From: a virus
Reading direction: 5' to 3' (one strand)
IMG/VR virus record: IMGVR_UViG_3300007542_000232
Location: 1 to 21,396 of that record
DNA length: 21,396 bases
Below, piece after piece: positions 6,709 through 13,542 of the stretch. Both the position numbers and the translations under genes were made by a program. How positions within the stretch are numbered: position 1 is the first letter of the stretch; each line of letters begins with the position of its first letter. The notes below the pieces were generated by a model that saw only the letters and a program-made list of their open reading frames with translations, had not been told where the DNA came from and searched no databases.

Positions 6709-7974
6709 ATGAGTACTTTATCAGCAGGTAAAATCGCAGAAGTAATGTTTGAAGCACAGCTTGAAACTTATGAAGCGCAAACGTCTTTAGTAGACAAAAC
6801 AATGGTATTTAACCCATCTAGTGGTGATATGCGCAACAGTGGCAACGTGTTATGGCGTCCAGTGCAGCAGCATGCACCAATCTTAACTGGCTGGGATTTA
6901 ACAGGCCAAGAGCAAGAGATTATCGAAGAAACCTACCCAGCGTACTTAGGTACTCCTAAAAACGACTTAGTTAAACAGCGTATCGATGACTTGCGCGACA
7001 TTACGCAGTGGAAACGACGTGGTGAAGCATCTGGTAAGCAACAAGCTACTGAGTTAAACACTGGCTTAGCTAACTTAATTAAAAACACTGGCTCACTGTA
7101 CTACCGTAATAATAGTGCATCTGGCTTTACATTCATCTCACAAGCTCAGACTATTATGAATGAGCGCGAGCGTATGGATACTGGCCGTTGCTTCTTTATG
7201 AATGACCGCGATGCAAACGTATACGCACAAGACTTAGCTGCACGTCAAACTGTACAAGGTCGCCCTGCTGATGCGTGGAATGCTGGTCAGATTACGCAAA
7301 ACACTGCTGGCTTTGATGTTTATACTGCATCATTCTTGCCAGTTATTACTGGTGGCGCATTATCTACTACTACCACAGCGGCTACTTCATTCGCTCCTGT
7401 AGGTGGTTCAGTTAACGTAGCTACTGGCACAGTGACTAACGTTGATTATCGCTCTGCTGTAATCCCTGTTACCGCATCTGGCTCATTTGCCGTAGGTGAT
7501 AAGGTTACATTCGCTGGCGTTAACTCAGTAGGCGTATCAAGCAAAAACGATACAGGTCAGTTAATGACTTTCACTATCGTAAGCAAGCCTAACGCGACAA
7601 GTGTAGAAATCTGGCCTAAGCCTATCGCTAAAAACGATGGTGCATTGACCGCTACGCAGAAAGCTTATGCAAACGTGCTAAACGTTATTGCAAGCGGTGT
7701 TGCTATGACTCGCTTGAACACTGATGCAAGTGCTAAATCTAACATCTTCTTTGATAAAGACTCAGTCGAGATTTTAGGTGGTGATGTACCAATGGAGCTA
7801 ATGAAAGAGTTTTCAGGTATGAAAGTTATCTCTGAAACCTTAGCCAACGGCTTGAAAATGTACATGGTGTATGACTCTGAATTATCAGGCTTAACACTGC
7901 GTTATCGTACATTTACCTGGTACGGTCTAACCAACAAAGACCCACAGCGCAACGGTGTAGCAGTACGTTACTAA
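6709..7974 (+). CDS. Major capsid (coat) protein, P22 gp5-like
   Basis: The 421-residue protein matches P22 coat (430 residues) in size, position and pattern, including an N-terminal start of the MSTLSAGKIAEVMFEAQLET type and a block VLWRPVQQHAPILTGWDLTG (47-66). Residues about 214-335 (beta-rich, many Thr, Ser, Val and Gly, for example AVGDKVTFAGVNSVG) sit where P22 coat carries its inserted telokin-like I-domain, which guides folding and capsid size. The C-terminal part (LRYRTFTWYGLTNKDPQRNG, 397-416) completes the HK97-type core. It starts two bases after the scaffold stop. The ribosome site is only a weak GGA, unusual for the most abundant virion protein, so coupling to scaffold translation may matter. 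A strong terminator follows. Confidence 0.93.
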   Translation: MSTLSAGKIAEVMFEAQLETYEAQTSLVDKTMVFNPSSGDMRNSGNVLWRPVQQHAPILTGWDLTGQEQEIIEETYPAYLGTPKNDLVKQRIDDLRDITQWKRRGEASGKQQATELNTGLANLIKNTGSLYYRNNSASGFTFISQAQTIMNERERMDTGRCFFMNDRDANVYAQDLAARQTVQGRPADAWNAGQITQNTAGFDVYTASFLPVITGGALSTTTTAATSFAPVGGSVNVATGTVTNVDYRSAVIPVTASGSFAVGDKVTFAGVNSVGVSSKNDTGQLMTFTIVSKPNATSVEIWPKPIAKNDGALTATQKAYANVLNVIASGVAMTRLNTDASAKSNIFFDKDSVEILGGDVPMELMKEFSGMKVISETLANGLKMYMVYDSELSGLTLRYRTFTWYGLTNKDPQRNGVAVRY

Positions 7975-7979
7975 ACATG

Positions 7980-8000
7980 AGGAGGCTTCGGCCTCCTTTT
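7980..8000 (+). terminator. Rho-independent terminator after coat
   Basis: AGGAGGC (7980-7986) pairs perfectly with GCCTCCT (7991-7997) around a TTCG loop, giving the extra-stable C(UUCG)G tetraloop, and four T follow the GCCTCC arm (the first of them pairs with A7980). It begins five bases after the coat stop. It should end or attenuate transcripts so that coat is made in excess over downstream genes. I saw no comparable terminator between here and 21250. Confidence 0.88.
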
Positions 8001-8016
8001 ACCTTTGGAGTTATCC

Positions 8017-8172
8017 ATGTCTGCAATTCTATACAAAATTGAAAATGATATAATCGAGGAAGTTTTAGTTGATGCCACCGAAGTATCACTTTTGCTTACT
8101 CAAGGTTATTCAGCAACAAAAGAAATACCAATTAAGAAACCAAAAGCAAAGCCAGTCAAAGAGAAAGAATAA
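8017..8172 (+). CDS. Small head-region protein, 51 aa, Lys-rich tail
   Basis: A 51-residue product starting MSAILYKIENDIIEEVLVDA. Residues 1-31 look like a small beta/alpha unit (VDATEVSLLLTQGYSA), and residues 35-51 are a Lys/Pro-rich tail (IKKPKAKPVKEKE). Small proteins of this shape, with a 'valine-rich strand, helix, Gly-Tyr, basic tail' pattern, are common between coat and adaptor genes in phages, but their role is unknown. GGAG (8006-8009) lies 7 bases before the ATG, and the stop abuts the next ATG at 8173, so both gene ends are well supported. It is the first gene after the coat terminator. Confidence 0.7.
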   Translation: MSAILYKIENDIIEEVLVDATEVSLLLTQGYSATKEIPIKKPKAKPVKEKE

Positions 8173-8880
8173 ATGAAAACTAAAGGTGAACACGTCAATT
8201 CTGCATTAAGAAAACTTAGAATCAGCGGGATTACTGTTGACCCTAGCGGTTCTGATTTAACTGACTCTTTGGAAGAATTAGAAGATATGGTGCATGAATA
8301 TAACGGCACTATAAAAACAAACTATAACTTTGAAACATCAATCAACGCATCTACACTATCAGGCATTGATGATGAATTTAACGATGCTATTGCATGGTCA
8401 TTAGCATTACGCTTAACTGATATGTTTGGCAAGCAACCAACACAAAATATGTCAGGTCGTGCTGCTTCATCTATGCAAAACTGGCGCGCTAGAACATCTA
8501 AAACAAGCCAAATTGCACCACCTAGAACAATGCCTGTAGGCTCTGGCAACCAGTTGATAGGATTAGACACTAATAACTTTTACTACGCAGAAACCGCACC
8601 AGTCACGGCACAAACTATATACGCTAGTGTTGGTGATATAGTAGATGGTCAGTTCTCGCTTGATACTTGGCTTAATGGCTTAACTATTACATCACAAGTC
8701 ACTACGGTATCAACTGGCGCAACATTGGTTAGCAGTTCATTCTTGGATAGTATCGTGTCATTCAGGGCTAGTTTGCAAACTGCTGGATTTATTAATGTAT
8801 GCAGTATCGTAACCCGTGATGATGGGCTAGTAACAACAGTTAACACAACAATCGTTGTCAGTGGTGAATGCAATGTTTAA
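8173..8880 (+). CDS. Tail accessory / portal adaptor protein, P22 gp4-like, with extra C-terminal Ig-like domain
   Basis: gp4-type proteins bind under the portal ring after packaging and prepare it for the gp10-type protein. Residues 1-142 fit P22 gp4 (166 residues): the helical opening KTKGEHVNSALRKL and the closing PPRTMPVGSGN (116-126) followed by FYYAE match the RMPTGSGN...HYFPGE of gp4. Residues 143-235 are additional. They read as a beta sandwich of the kind seen on many phage tail and decoration proteins: VGDIVDGQFSLDTWLNG (153-169), a TVSTGATLVSSSF strand pair, then SIVTRDDGLVTTVNTTIVVS (211-230). The extra domain probably points outward from the tail collar. The stop overlaps the next start by 8 bases. 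Confidence 0.87.
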   Translation: MKTKGEHVNSALRKLRISGITVDPSGSDLTDSLEELEDMVHEYNGTIKTNYNFETSINASTLSGIDDEFNDAIAWSLALRLTDMFGKQPTQNMSGRAASSMQNWRARTSKTSQIAPPRTMPVGSGNQLIGLDTNNFYYAETAPVTAQTIYASVGDIVDGQFSLDTWLNGLTITSQVTTVSTGATLVSSSFLDSIVSFRASLQTAGFINVCSIVTRDDGLVTTVNTTIVVSGECNV

Positions 8881-9568
8881 TCAATTCAAATTCGATAAAA
8901 TAGCCTCGCAAAGTAGAGGTATATTTAACATTTATATATATGAAACAGACGATTCACTCATTCAAGTTACGCAATCAAACTATTTCTCTGCTTGTAGATT
9001 TAATAACGATACTGACTGGGCAGGCTCAATAATCAAATTAAAATGCGCTGACGGAGTGTTTGAGTTACAAGTTGTAAATGGTACTGCTATCGTGTCATCA
9101 TCTCAAGACTTAACTGGATGGGCACAATATCAAGACACGCAATACACAGTAGGAGCGCAATTTTCTATTCCTGCTAATACTGACACCATATTACCAAATA
9201 ACGCTGGCGGCATTATAGAATCTCAATTACCTTCGGACATAGATTCATTTTATTCTGGTGGCAAAATACGCGGTCGAAATGGTGACGGGATAGGTATTAC
9301 GGTAGATATGACAGTTACCCCATCAAGCGGGGCTGCAACATACGTGGAGATTTGGTTTGATATTGGTGCGCCGGTTGGTGAGTTATACCGGAGGATTTTA
9401 ACCTTTCCCAAAGGATCTGGTGTTGAACTACCTATAAACTTTACGGTAATAGGTTACACCCTCGGAACCTGGGAGGCTAACGGAGCGACTACTTATATAA
9501 GGTCTAATGGCCCTATAACAGTGTATAACCAGCGCTATGTAATAACTCGCACTCATAAGGCCGTATAA
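8873..9568 (+). CDS. Head/tail fibre-like protein with C-terminal jelly-roll-type domain
   Basis: A 231-residue beta-rich protein with no enzyme motif. Residues 1-70 read as a small anchor domain (SNYFSACRFNNDTDWAGSII, then LKCADGVFELQVV), a pattern I associate with head or tail fibre proteins next to P22-type genes. Residues 83-231 form a long beta domain (AQYQDTQYTVGAQFSIPANT, EIWFDIGAPVGELYRRI, TWEANGATTYIRSNGPITVY) that resembles the trimeric jelly-roll domains of phage fibre and decoration proteins. ATG at 8873 is preferred because GTGGTGA lies just upstream; an in-frame TTG at 8855 exists but is less likely. There is no equivalent between gp4 and gp10 in P22. A surface-exposed fibre attached near the portal vertex or on the head is the best inference. 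Confidence 0.65.
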   Translation: MFNQFKFDKIASQSRGIFNIYIYETDDSLIQVTQSNYFSACRFNNDTDWAGSIIKLKCADGVFELQVVNGTAIVSSSQDLTGWAQYQDTQYTVGAQFSIPANTDTILPNNAGGIIESQLPSDIDSFYSGGKIRGRNGDGIGITVDMTVTPSSGAATYVEIWFDIGAPVGELYRRILTFPKGSGVELPINFTVIGYTLGTWEANGATTYIRSNGPITVYNQRYVITRTHKAV

Positions 9569-10959
9569 TGATACCTTTAGTCAAAGGCCAGAATAACTCT
9601 AAGAACGGATACCGTGACGAGTTACCAATTAACATGACTGCTATTGCTGATAACATTAAGGGCGATACAGGTTATCTATTAGCGCATGATGGGTTAACTG
9701 AGTTTTGCCAAACTTCCGGTATTGCTAGAGGTGGAGTTTACAACGAGCGGTTTAGTAAACATTTTCGCGTATCTGGCAATTACTTGGAGGCTATTGACCC
9801 TGATGGCACATTAACACAAATAGGCGTTATTGATGGCACAGGTGTTTGCCAGTTTGCAGCAAGCTTTAACACTCAAGCTATTGTGGCTCGTGGCAGATTG
9901 TGGCTATATGACAACTCAAGCCTAGTGAGGGTATCTGACTCAGATTTAGGCGTACCAATTGATATTACGTGGTTTCGTGGTATCTATGTAATGACTGATG
10001 GTGAATTTCTATTTCATACTGACATTACAGACGAATATTCAATTAGCCCGTTAAAGTACACATCAAGCGAGTTCGCTGCTGACCCTATCGTGGGTGTTAT
10101 GCGTACTGACCAGAATCAGATTATTGCATTTAACAGATACAGCACAGAGTATTTCTACTTTAATGCTGCTGCTCCATCTGGCACAAGTGTATTGCAAAGT
10201 ATCGAGGGGAAGTCTAGCCGTATTGGAATAGTAGGAACTAACTGCAAAGCCATGTTAGATGGTGAAATATTTGTATTAGGTGGTCGTAAGAATGAAAGCC
10301 CATCTATTCACATTATGAACGGTGGTGCAGAGGTAACAGTTGCCACTAGAGAAATTGATAAAATCATCTCTAAGTACAACGATTCACAACTAGAAACCGT
10401 TTATATGGAATCTCGCACAGTAGACAGAGACAAGTTTTTGATTATTCACTTACCTGATTACACTTTACTGTTTAACCACACTACCGCTAAGAAATACGGC
10501 ATTGATTCAGCATGGTCTTATGTATCAAGCGGTGATAGCGCAACATGGCGAGCTAGATATGGCGTACATGACCCACGAGTTAACAAGTGGATTTATGGCG
10601 ATAACCTAGAAAGCAAACTAGGCTACTTAGACGGCTCTACTTTCTCACAATACGGTGAGCCACAAGAGGCCATATTCTACAGCCCTATCATACCAATGGA
10701 ATCAGCAAGCATAAATTCAATCGAGCTTGATACTATTCCCGGCTATGCACTGACTGAGTTTACAACTGCATTTAGCATGAGCTACGACGGCACTACGTTT
10801 GGCCGCGAATATTGGAACATGATAAGCGCACCAGATAACTACACCAAACGCTACATTGCCAGGCGATTAGGTTATATTAGGAATGATGTATCATTCAAGT
10901 TTAGGTTTATCTCTACTGATAAAATGGCATTTTCGGGGTTCAATATAGATGCCTCTTAA
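9568..10959 (+). CDS. Packaged DNA stabilisation protein, P22 gp10-like
   Basis: gp10-type proteins form the hub between the gp4-type adaptor ring and the needle, and hold packaged DNA in. The product has 463 residues (P22 gp10 has 472). Its opening (PLVKGQNNSKNGYRDELPIN, then TGYLLAHDGLTEF and GIARGGVYNERF) follows the P22 gp10 pattern PLMKG...YIDYLPVNM...GYLRSFPGITK...GVSRGVEYN. The remainder is repetitive beta structure with Trp, Tyr and Gly, as expected for a propeller-like hub. The start is fixed by a TAATG overlap with the preceding stop. The 3' end overlaps the next gene by 11 bases. Confidence 0.9.
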   Translation: MIPLVKGQNNSKNGYRDELPINMTAIADNIKGDTGYLLAHDGLTEFCQTSGIARGGVYNERFSKHFRVSGNYLEAIDPDGTLTQIGVIDGTGVCQFAASFNTQAIVARGRLWLYDNSSLVRVSDSDLGVPIDITWFRGIYVMTDGEFLFHTDITDEYSISPLKYTSSEFAADPIVGVMRTDQNQIIAFNRYSTEYFYFNAAAPSGTSVLQSIEGKSSRIGIVGTNCKAMLDGEIFVLGGRKNESPSIHIMNGGAEVTVATREIDKIISKYNDSQLETVYMESRTVDRDKFLIIHLPDYTLLFNHTTAKKYGIDSAWSYVSSGDSATWRARYGVHDPRVNKWIYGDNLESKLGYLDGSTFSQYGEPQEAIFYSPIIPMESASINSIELDTIPGYALTEFTTAFSMSYDGTTFGREYWNMISAPDNYTKRYIARRLGYIRNDVSFKFRFISTDKMAFSGFNIDAS

Positions 10960-11257
10960 TCTACCTACTTCACAGCAATCATTAACGACCTATGCAGAGA
11001 TTAAAGGTAAGGCGTTCAAAGATGACTATGCGGCCGAAGATTACTTACAGCTAAAGCGTGACTTAATCAACCTGCAACGCGCTTATATCGACCTGATAGG
11101 CTCAATTTCTGATGGCGATTACAGCCCCATTATCGGCACAGGCAGCCCAGAGGGTGTAGTAACAGCTAATTACAGCTTGATTTACATTGACTCAGTGCTA
11201 CCAACTCAATACTACAACCCAGTTTTTGGAGCAAGCACAGGATGGATTGTACTGTAA
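10949..11257 (+). CDS. Small tail protein at the gp26 (needle) position, 102 aa
   Basis: In P22 the next gene after gp10 encodes the 233-residue trimeric tail needle. Here the gene in that place gives only 102 residues. Residues 20-55 read as a helix (DDYAAEDYLQLKRDLINLQR, then AYIDLIGSI). Residues 65-99 carry SPEGVVTANYSLIYID and YYNPVFGASTGW, a Gly/aromatic motif that commonly ends phage tail tip and fibre proteins. A short coiled coil ending in a small knob would make a much reduced needle, but this is inferred from position and shape only. It overlaps the gp10-like gene by 11 bases and the next gene by 16 bases. GGGG lies at a usable distance before the ATG. Confidence 0.6.
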   Translation: MPLNLPTSQQSLTTYAEIKGKAFKDDYAAEDYLQLKRDLINLQRAYIDLIGSISDGDYSPIIGTGSPEGVVTANYSLIYIDSVLPTQYYNPVFGASTGWIVL

Positions 11258-11592
11258 TAACAGAGCAGGAATTTTTTAGTATCTGTGGTGATATTGAGCC
11301 ATTATCTGAATATTATAAGTGCAACGGTGTCGTATTTTCAGCAGTCAAAAAGGGCGAGGCTTTACGCGTCCACATCGGCTGTAAACGAGAGAATATGAAG
11401 CATCTTAGGTCTAGCTGTCAGACATTCATTAAAAACATGTTTTCCCACTACGATTGGTGTAAAATGCTAATAGCAACAGTGGATGTAAAAAATAAATCAG
11501 TCTTTAACCTTTGCTTAAAACTTGGCTTTGTTGATCAAGGCGTTTATAAGTTTGAAGGTGGAGACGCTAACATAATGGTGATAGAACGATGA
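11242..11592 (+). CDS. GNAT-like protein at the gp14 position, 116 aa
   Basis: The 116-residue product ends with a clear GNAT-like half: DVKNKSVFNLCLKLGFVDQG (81-100) followed by a strand with NIMVIER. The classical acetyl-CoA loop R-x-x-G-x-G/A is not evident (KRENMKHLRSSCQTF, 48-62, occupies that place), so it may bind a different ligand or be inactive. P22 has gene 14, linked to head assembly or DNA transfer, at this same position before gene 7. I recall small GNAT-like proteins at this site in related phages, but the equivalence is positional. It is cysteine-rich for a virion protein (seven Cys). The stop overlaps the next ATG as ATGA. Confidence 0.65.
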   Translation: MDCTVITEQEFFSICGDIEPLSEYYKCNGVVFSAVKKGEALRVHIGCKRENMKHLRSSCQTFIKNMFSHYDWCKMLIATVDVKNKSVFNLCLKLGFVDQGVYKFEGGDANIMVIER

Positions 11593-12248
11593 GCTTTGTT
11601 AAAGACGTATTCAACGGTATAACTGGCAAAACTGCTGCTGATGCGGCTAAAAAAGCCTCTGGTGTATCTGCTGATGCACAGCAAAAGGGGCTTGATTACT
11701 TAATGAAAGCCAACGAAAGCCCTTTAGCGGCTCAACAGCAAGGCTTATCTGGCCTTATGGATTACTACGGTGGTAATCAGCAAGGCGTAATCGACCAAGC
11801 ACAGCAAAGCCCATTCTATAGCTCAATGATTAATCAAGGCGAAGAAGCCGTTTTACGCAACGCCGCCGCAACCGGTGGACTAAGAAGCGGTAGTACACAG
11901 CAAGGTTTAGCGCAGAATAGCCAGAACATCTTGCAAATGCTAGTCAACCAGCAATTAGGCGGCTTACAAGGTCTAGCAGGTGTTCAGACAAACAATAACG
12001 CTATTTCTCAAGGTTACGGCAATATAGGCAACACGCAAGCGCAAGGCATTACTGCCGCTGCTAATGCTAAACAGCAAGGCTTAGGTAATATTATCAATTT
12101 AGCGGCTATGGCTGCTGGCGCACCTGGTGGCGGTGGCGGCATGTTTGGGGGCGCGACTGGTGGCGGTGGAGGGAATGCCATTTCTACTAACTCCTTCATC
12201 AATTCTCAAAATTTGCAAGGCTCAGGCTTTACAGGGTTCGGGGGTTAA
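11589..12248 (+). CDS. DNA ejection protein, P22 gp7-like
   Basis: The 219-residue product is close to P22 gp7 (229 residues) in length and position. gp7, gp20 and gp16 are packaged in the head and ejected to form a conduit across the cell envelope. The sequence is rich in Ala, Gln, Gly and Asn. Residues 90-110 hold RNAAATGGLRSGSTQQGLAQ, a motif typical of the family. Residues 165-175 are hydrophobic (IINLAAMAAG), and residues 176-196 are a polyglycine tract ahead of a short polar tail. It starts inside the ATGA overlap with the gp14-position gene. P22 gp7 loses a short N-terminal peptide during assembly; whether this one is cut cannot be told. Confidence 0.83.
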   Translation: MSFVKDVFNGITGKTAADAAKKASGVSADAQQKGLDYLMKANESPLAAQQQGLSGLMDYYGGNQQGVIDQAQQSPFYSSMINQGEEAVLRNAAATGGLRSGSTQQGLAQNSQNILQMLVNQQLGGLQGLAGVQTNNNAISQGYGNIGNTQAQGITAAANAKQQGLGNIINLAAMAAGAPGGGGGMFGGATGGGGGNAISTNSFINSQNLQGSGFTGFGG

Positions 12249-12249
12249 T

Positions 12250-13542
12250 ATGGCTAATCCTTTCGATGTAACACCATTAGGCGGCTTAAACTTGGGTAGC
12301 ACCTACGCTAATGCAGTTGAGTTCGGTCAACAACAAGAAGACAGAGCAATGCAGCAACAGGCTATGCAAGTTAAAGCGCAACAACAAGCGCAATTACAGG
12401 AACTAGCACAAAAAGCTATGAGTGGTGACTACAATGCTGCTGCACAGATTTATGCTATTAATCCTGAATATGCTGCACAAATTGATAAAGGCTTAGGTAT
12501 TAAAGACGAGAGAGAAGCCGCACAAGTTGGCGGGTGGATTGAAAAATATCTCACATCTAAAGACAAGCAAGCTTACCTTGAGGAAACCGCTGCATTAACT
12601 CCATTTACTTTAGATGATGACTTGCTAAAGATGGACCCAATTGAGCGTGATGGCTATGTTAGCTTAGCTGCTGGCCGCTACCTAAATAAAGAACAGTTAT
12701 CTATGCTGGGTGGCACATCAAAAGACACGCCAGATCAACAAAACTTTAAATACTTTGAGGGCTTGCAAGAGCGTGACCCAGAAAAAGCAAAACAGTTTGG
12801 CATTGCTAAAGGTTATATCGAAACTGGCAGAGAGCAGCAAAAGACAGAAAAACAAAGAGACTGGGAGACCTATAAAGGCCTTAAAAAAACTAATCCTCAA
12901 GATGCTAAGGCTTACGGCCAGGCTGCTGGATTTGTTAGTAAGGAAGGTCGTGAGTTATCAGTAGCTATGCAGAAAAGAAACTCCGATGCTATTGACGCAT
13001 CTGTAAAGGCATCTGCCGATGTAATTAAATATAACGACTTAGCTAGTCAAGTTGAAGATGCAGGAATCCAAGGCGGCTGGGGTGGTCGTGGTGAAGAAAT
13101 ATTAAAAGAAATAACAGGACAGCAAGACTTTAAATCACAATTAAGACGTGACTTTTATGCCATTAGAGGCGCGGAAGTTGTAAATAATCTTCCTCCCGGT
13201 GCTGCGTCTGACCCTGATGTGCAAATGGCTAAAGCTGGGTTTCCTTCTGACAATGCTGGCAGTGGTGAGATAGCGCAATTTTTACGTGGGCTTTCTAAAA
13301 TTAAAGAGTTTGAAAAGAAATACAACGAGTTTAAAGCTGATTTTATTAGTGAGAATGGCTCAGAGCGTGGGATGCTTCAAGCTTGGAAAGGTAAAGATAT
13401 TAAGCTTGATACCACCGAGAGAACTCTTAACCTAAATTCGCCTGTATTGGGGCGCACAATAACCCCAGAAGATTTAAAAGCTATAATTGACAGAGGTTAT
13501 ACAAAAGAAGAAGCCTACCAAAGATTAGGGATTAAAAAGTAA
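12250..13542 (+). CDS. DNA ejection protein, P22 gp20-like
   Basis: A 430-residue protein between the gp7-like and gp16-like genes, where P22 has gp20 (471 residues). ATG at 12250 lies one base after the preceding stop and is preceded by a GGGGG stretch; the open frame runs further upstream only inside the gp7-like gene. Residues 30-60 are Gln-rich coiled coil (QQQAMQVKAQQQAQLQELAQ). The middle is helical and charged, with a near-repeat (FEGLQERDPEKAKQFGIAKG and YKGLKKTNPQDAKAYGQAAG, about residues 170-230), two copies of a short helical unit. The C-terminus (TITPEDLKAIIDRGYTKEEA) reads as a small helix-turn-helix unit. It has no transmembrane segment. The stop forms TAATG with the next gene. 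Confidence 0.78.
   Translation: MANPFDVTPLGGLNLGSTYANAVEFGQQQEDRAMQQQAMQVKAQQQAQLQELAQKAMSGDYNAAAQIYAINPEYAAQIDKGLGIKDEREAAQVGGWIEKYLTSKDKQAYLEETAALTPFTLDDDLLKMDPIERDGYVSLAAGRYLNKEQLSMLGGTSKDTPDQQNFKYFEGLQERDPEKAKQFGIAKGYIETGREQQKTEKQRDWETYKGLKKTNPQDAKAYGQAAGFVSKEGRELSVAMQKRNSDAIDASVKASADVIKYNDLASQVEDAGIQGGWGGRGEEILKEITGQQDFKSQLRRDFYAIRGAEVVNNLPPGAASDPDVQMAKAGFPSDNAGSGEIAQFLRGLSKIKEFEKKYNEFKADFISENGSERGMLQAWKGKDIKLDTTERTLNLNSPVLGRTITPEDLKAIIDRGYTKEEAYQRLGIKK

Noticed and set aside
8855-8872. TTG start six codons upstream for the fibre-like protein
   Set aside because: ATG at 8873 has a better-spaced GTGGTGA ribosome site and gives the usual short overlap.
12014-12202. Proline-rich minus-strand frame
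   Set aside because: The proline runs are the antisense reading of the polyglycine tract in the gp7-like gene.
12127-12249. Upstream extension of the gp20-like frame
   Set aside because: It overlaps the gp7-like gene, whose Gly-rich end is typical. ATG at 12250 has a G-rich ribosome site and sits one base after the previous stop.
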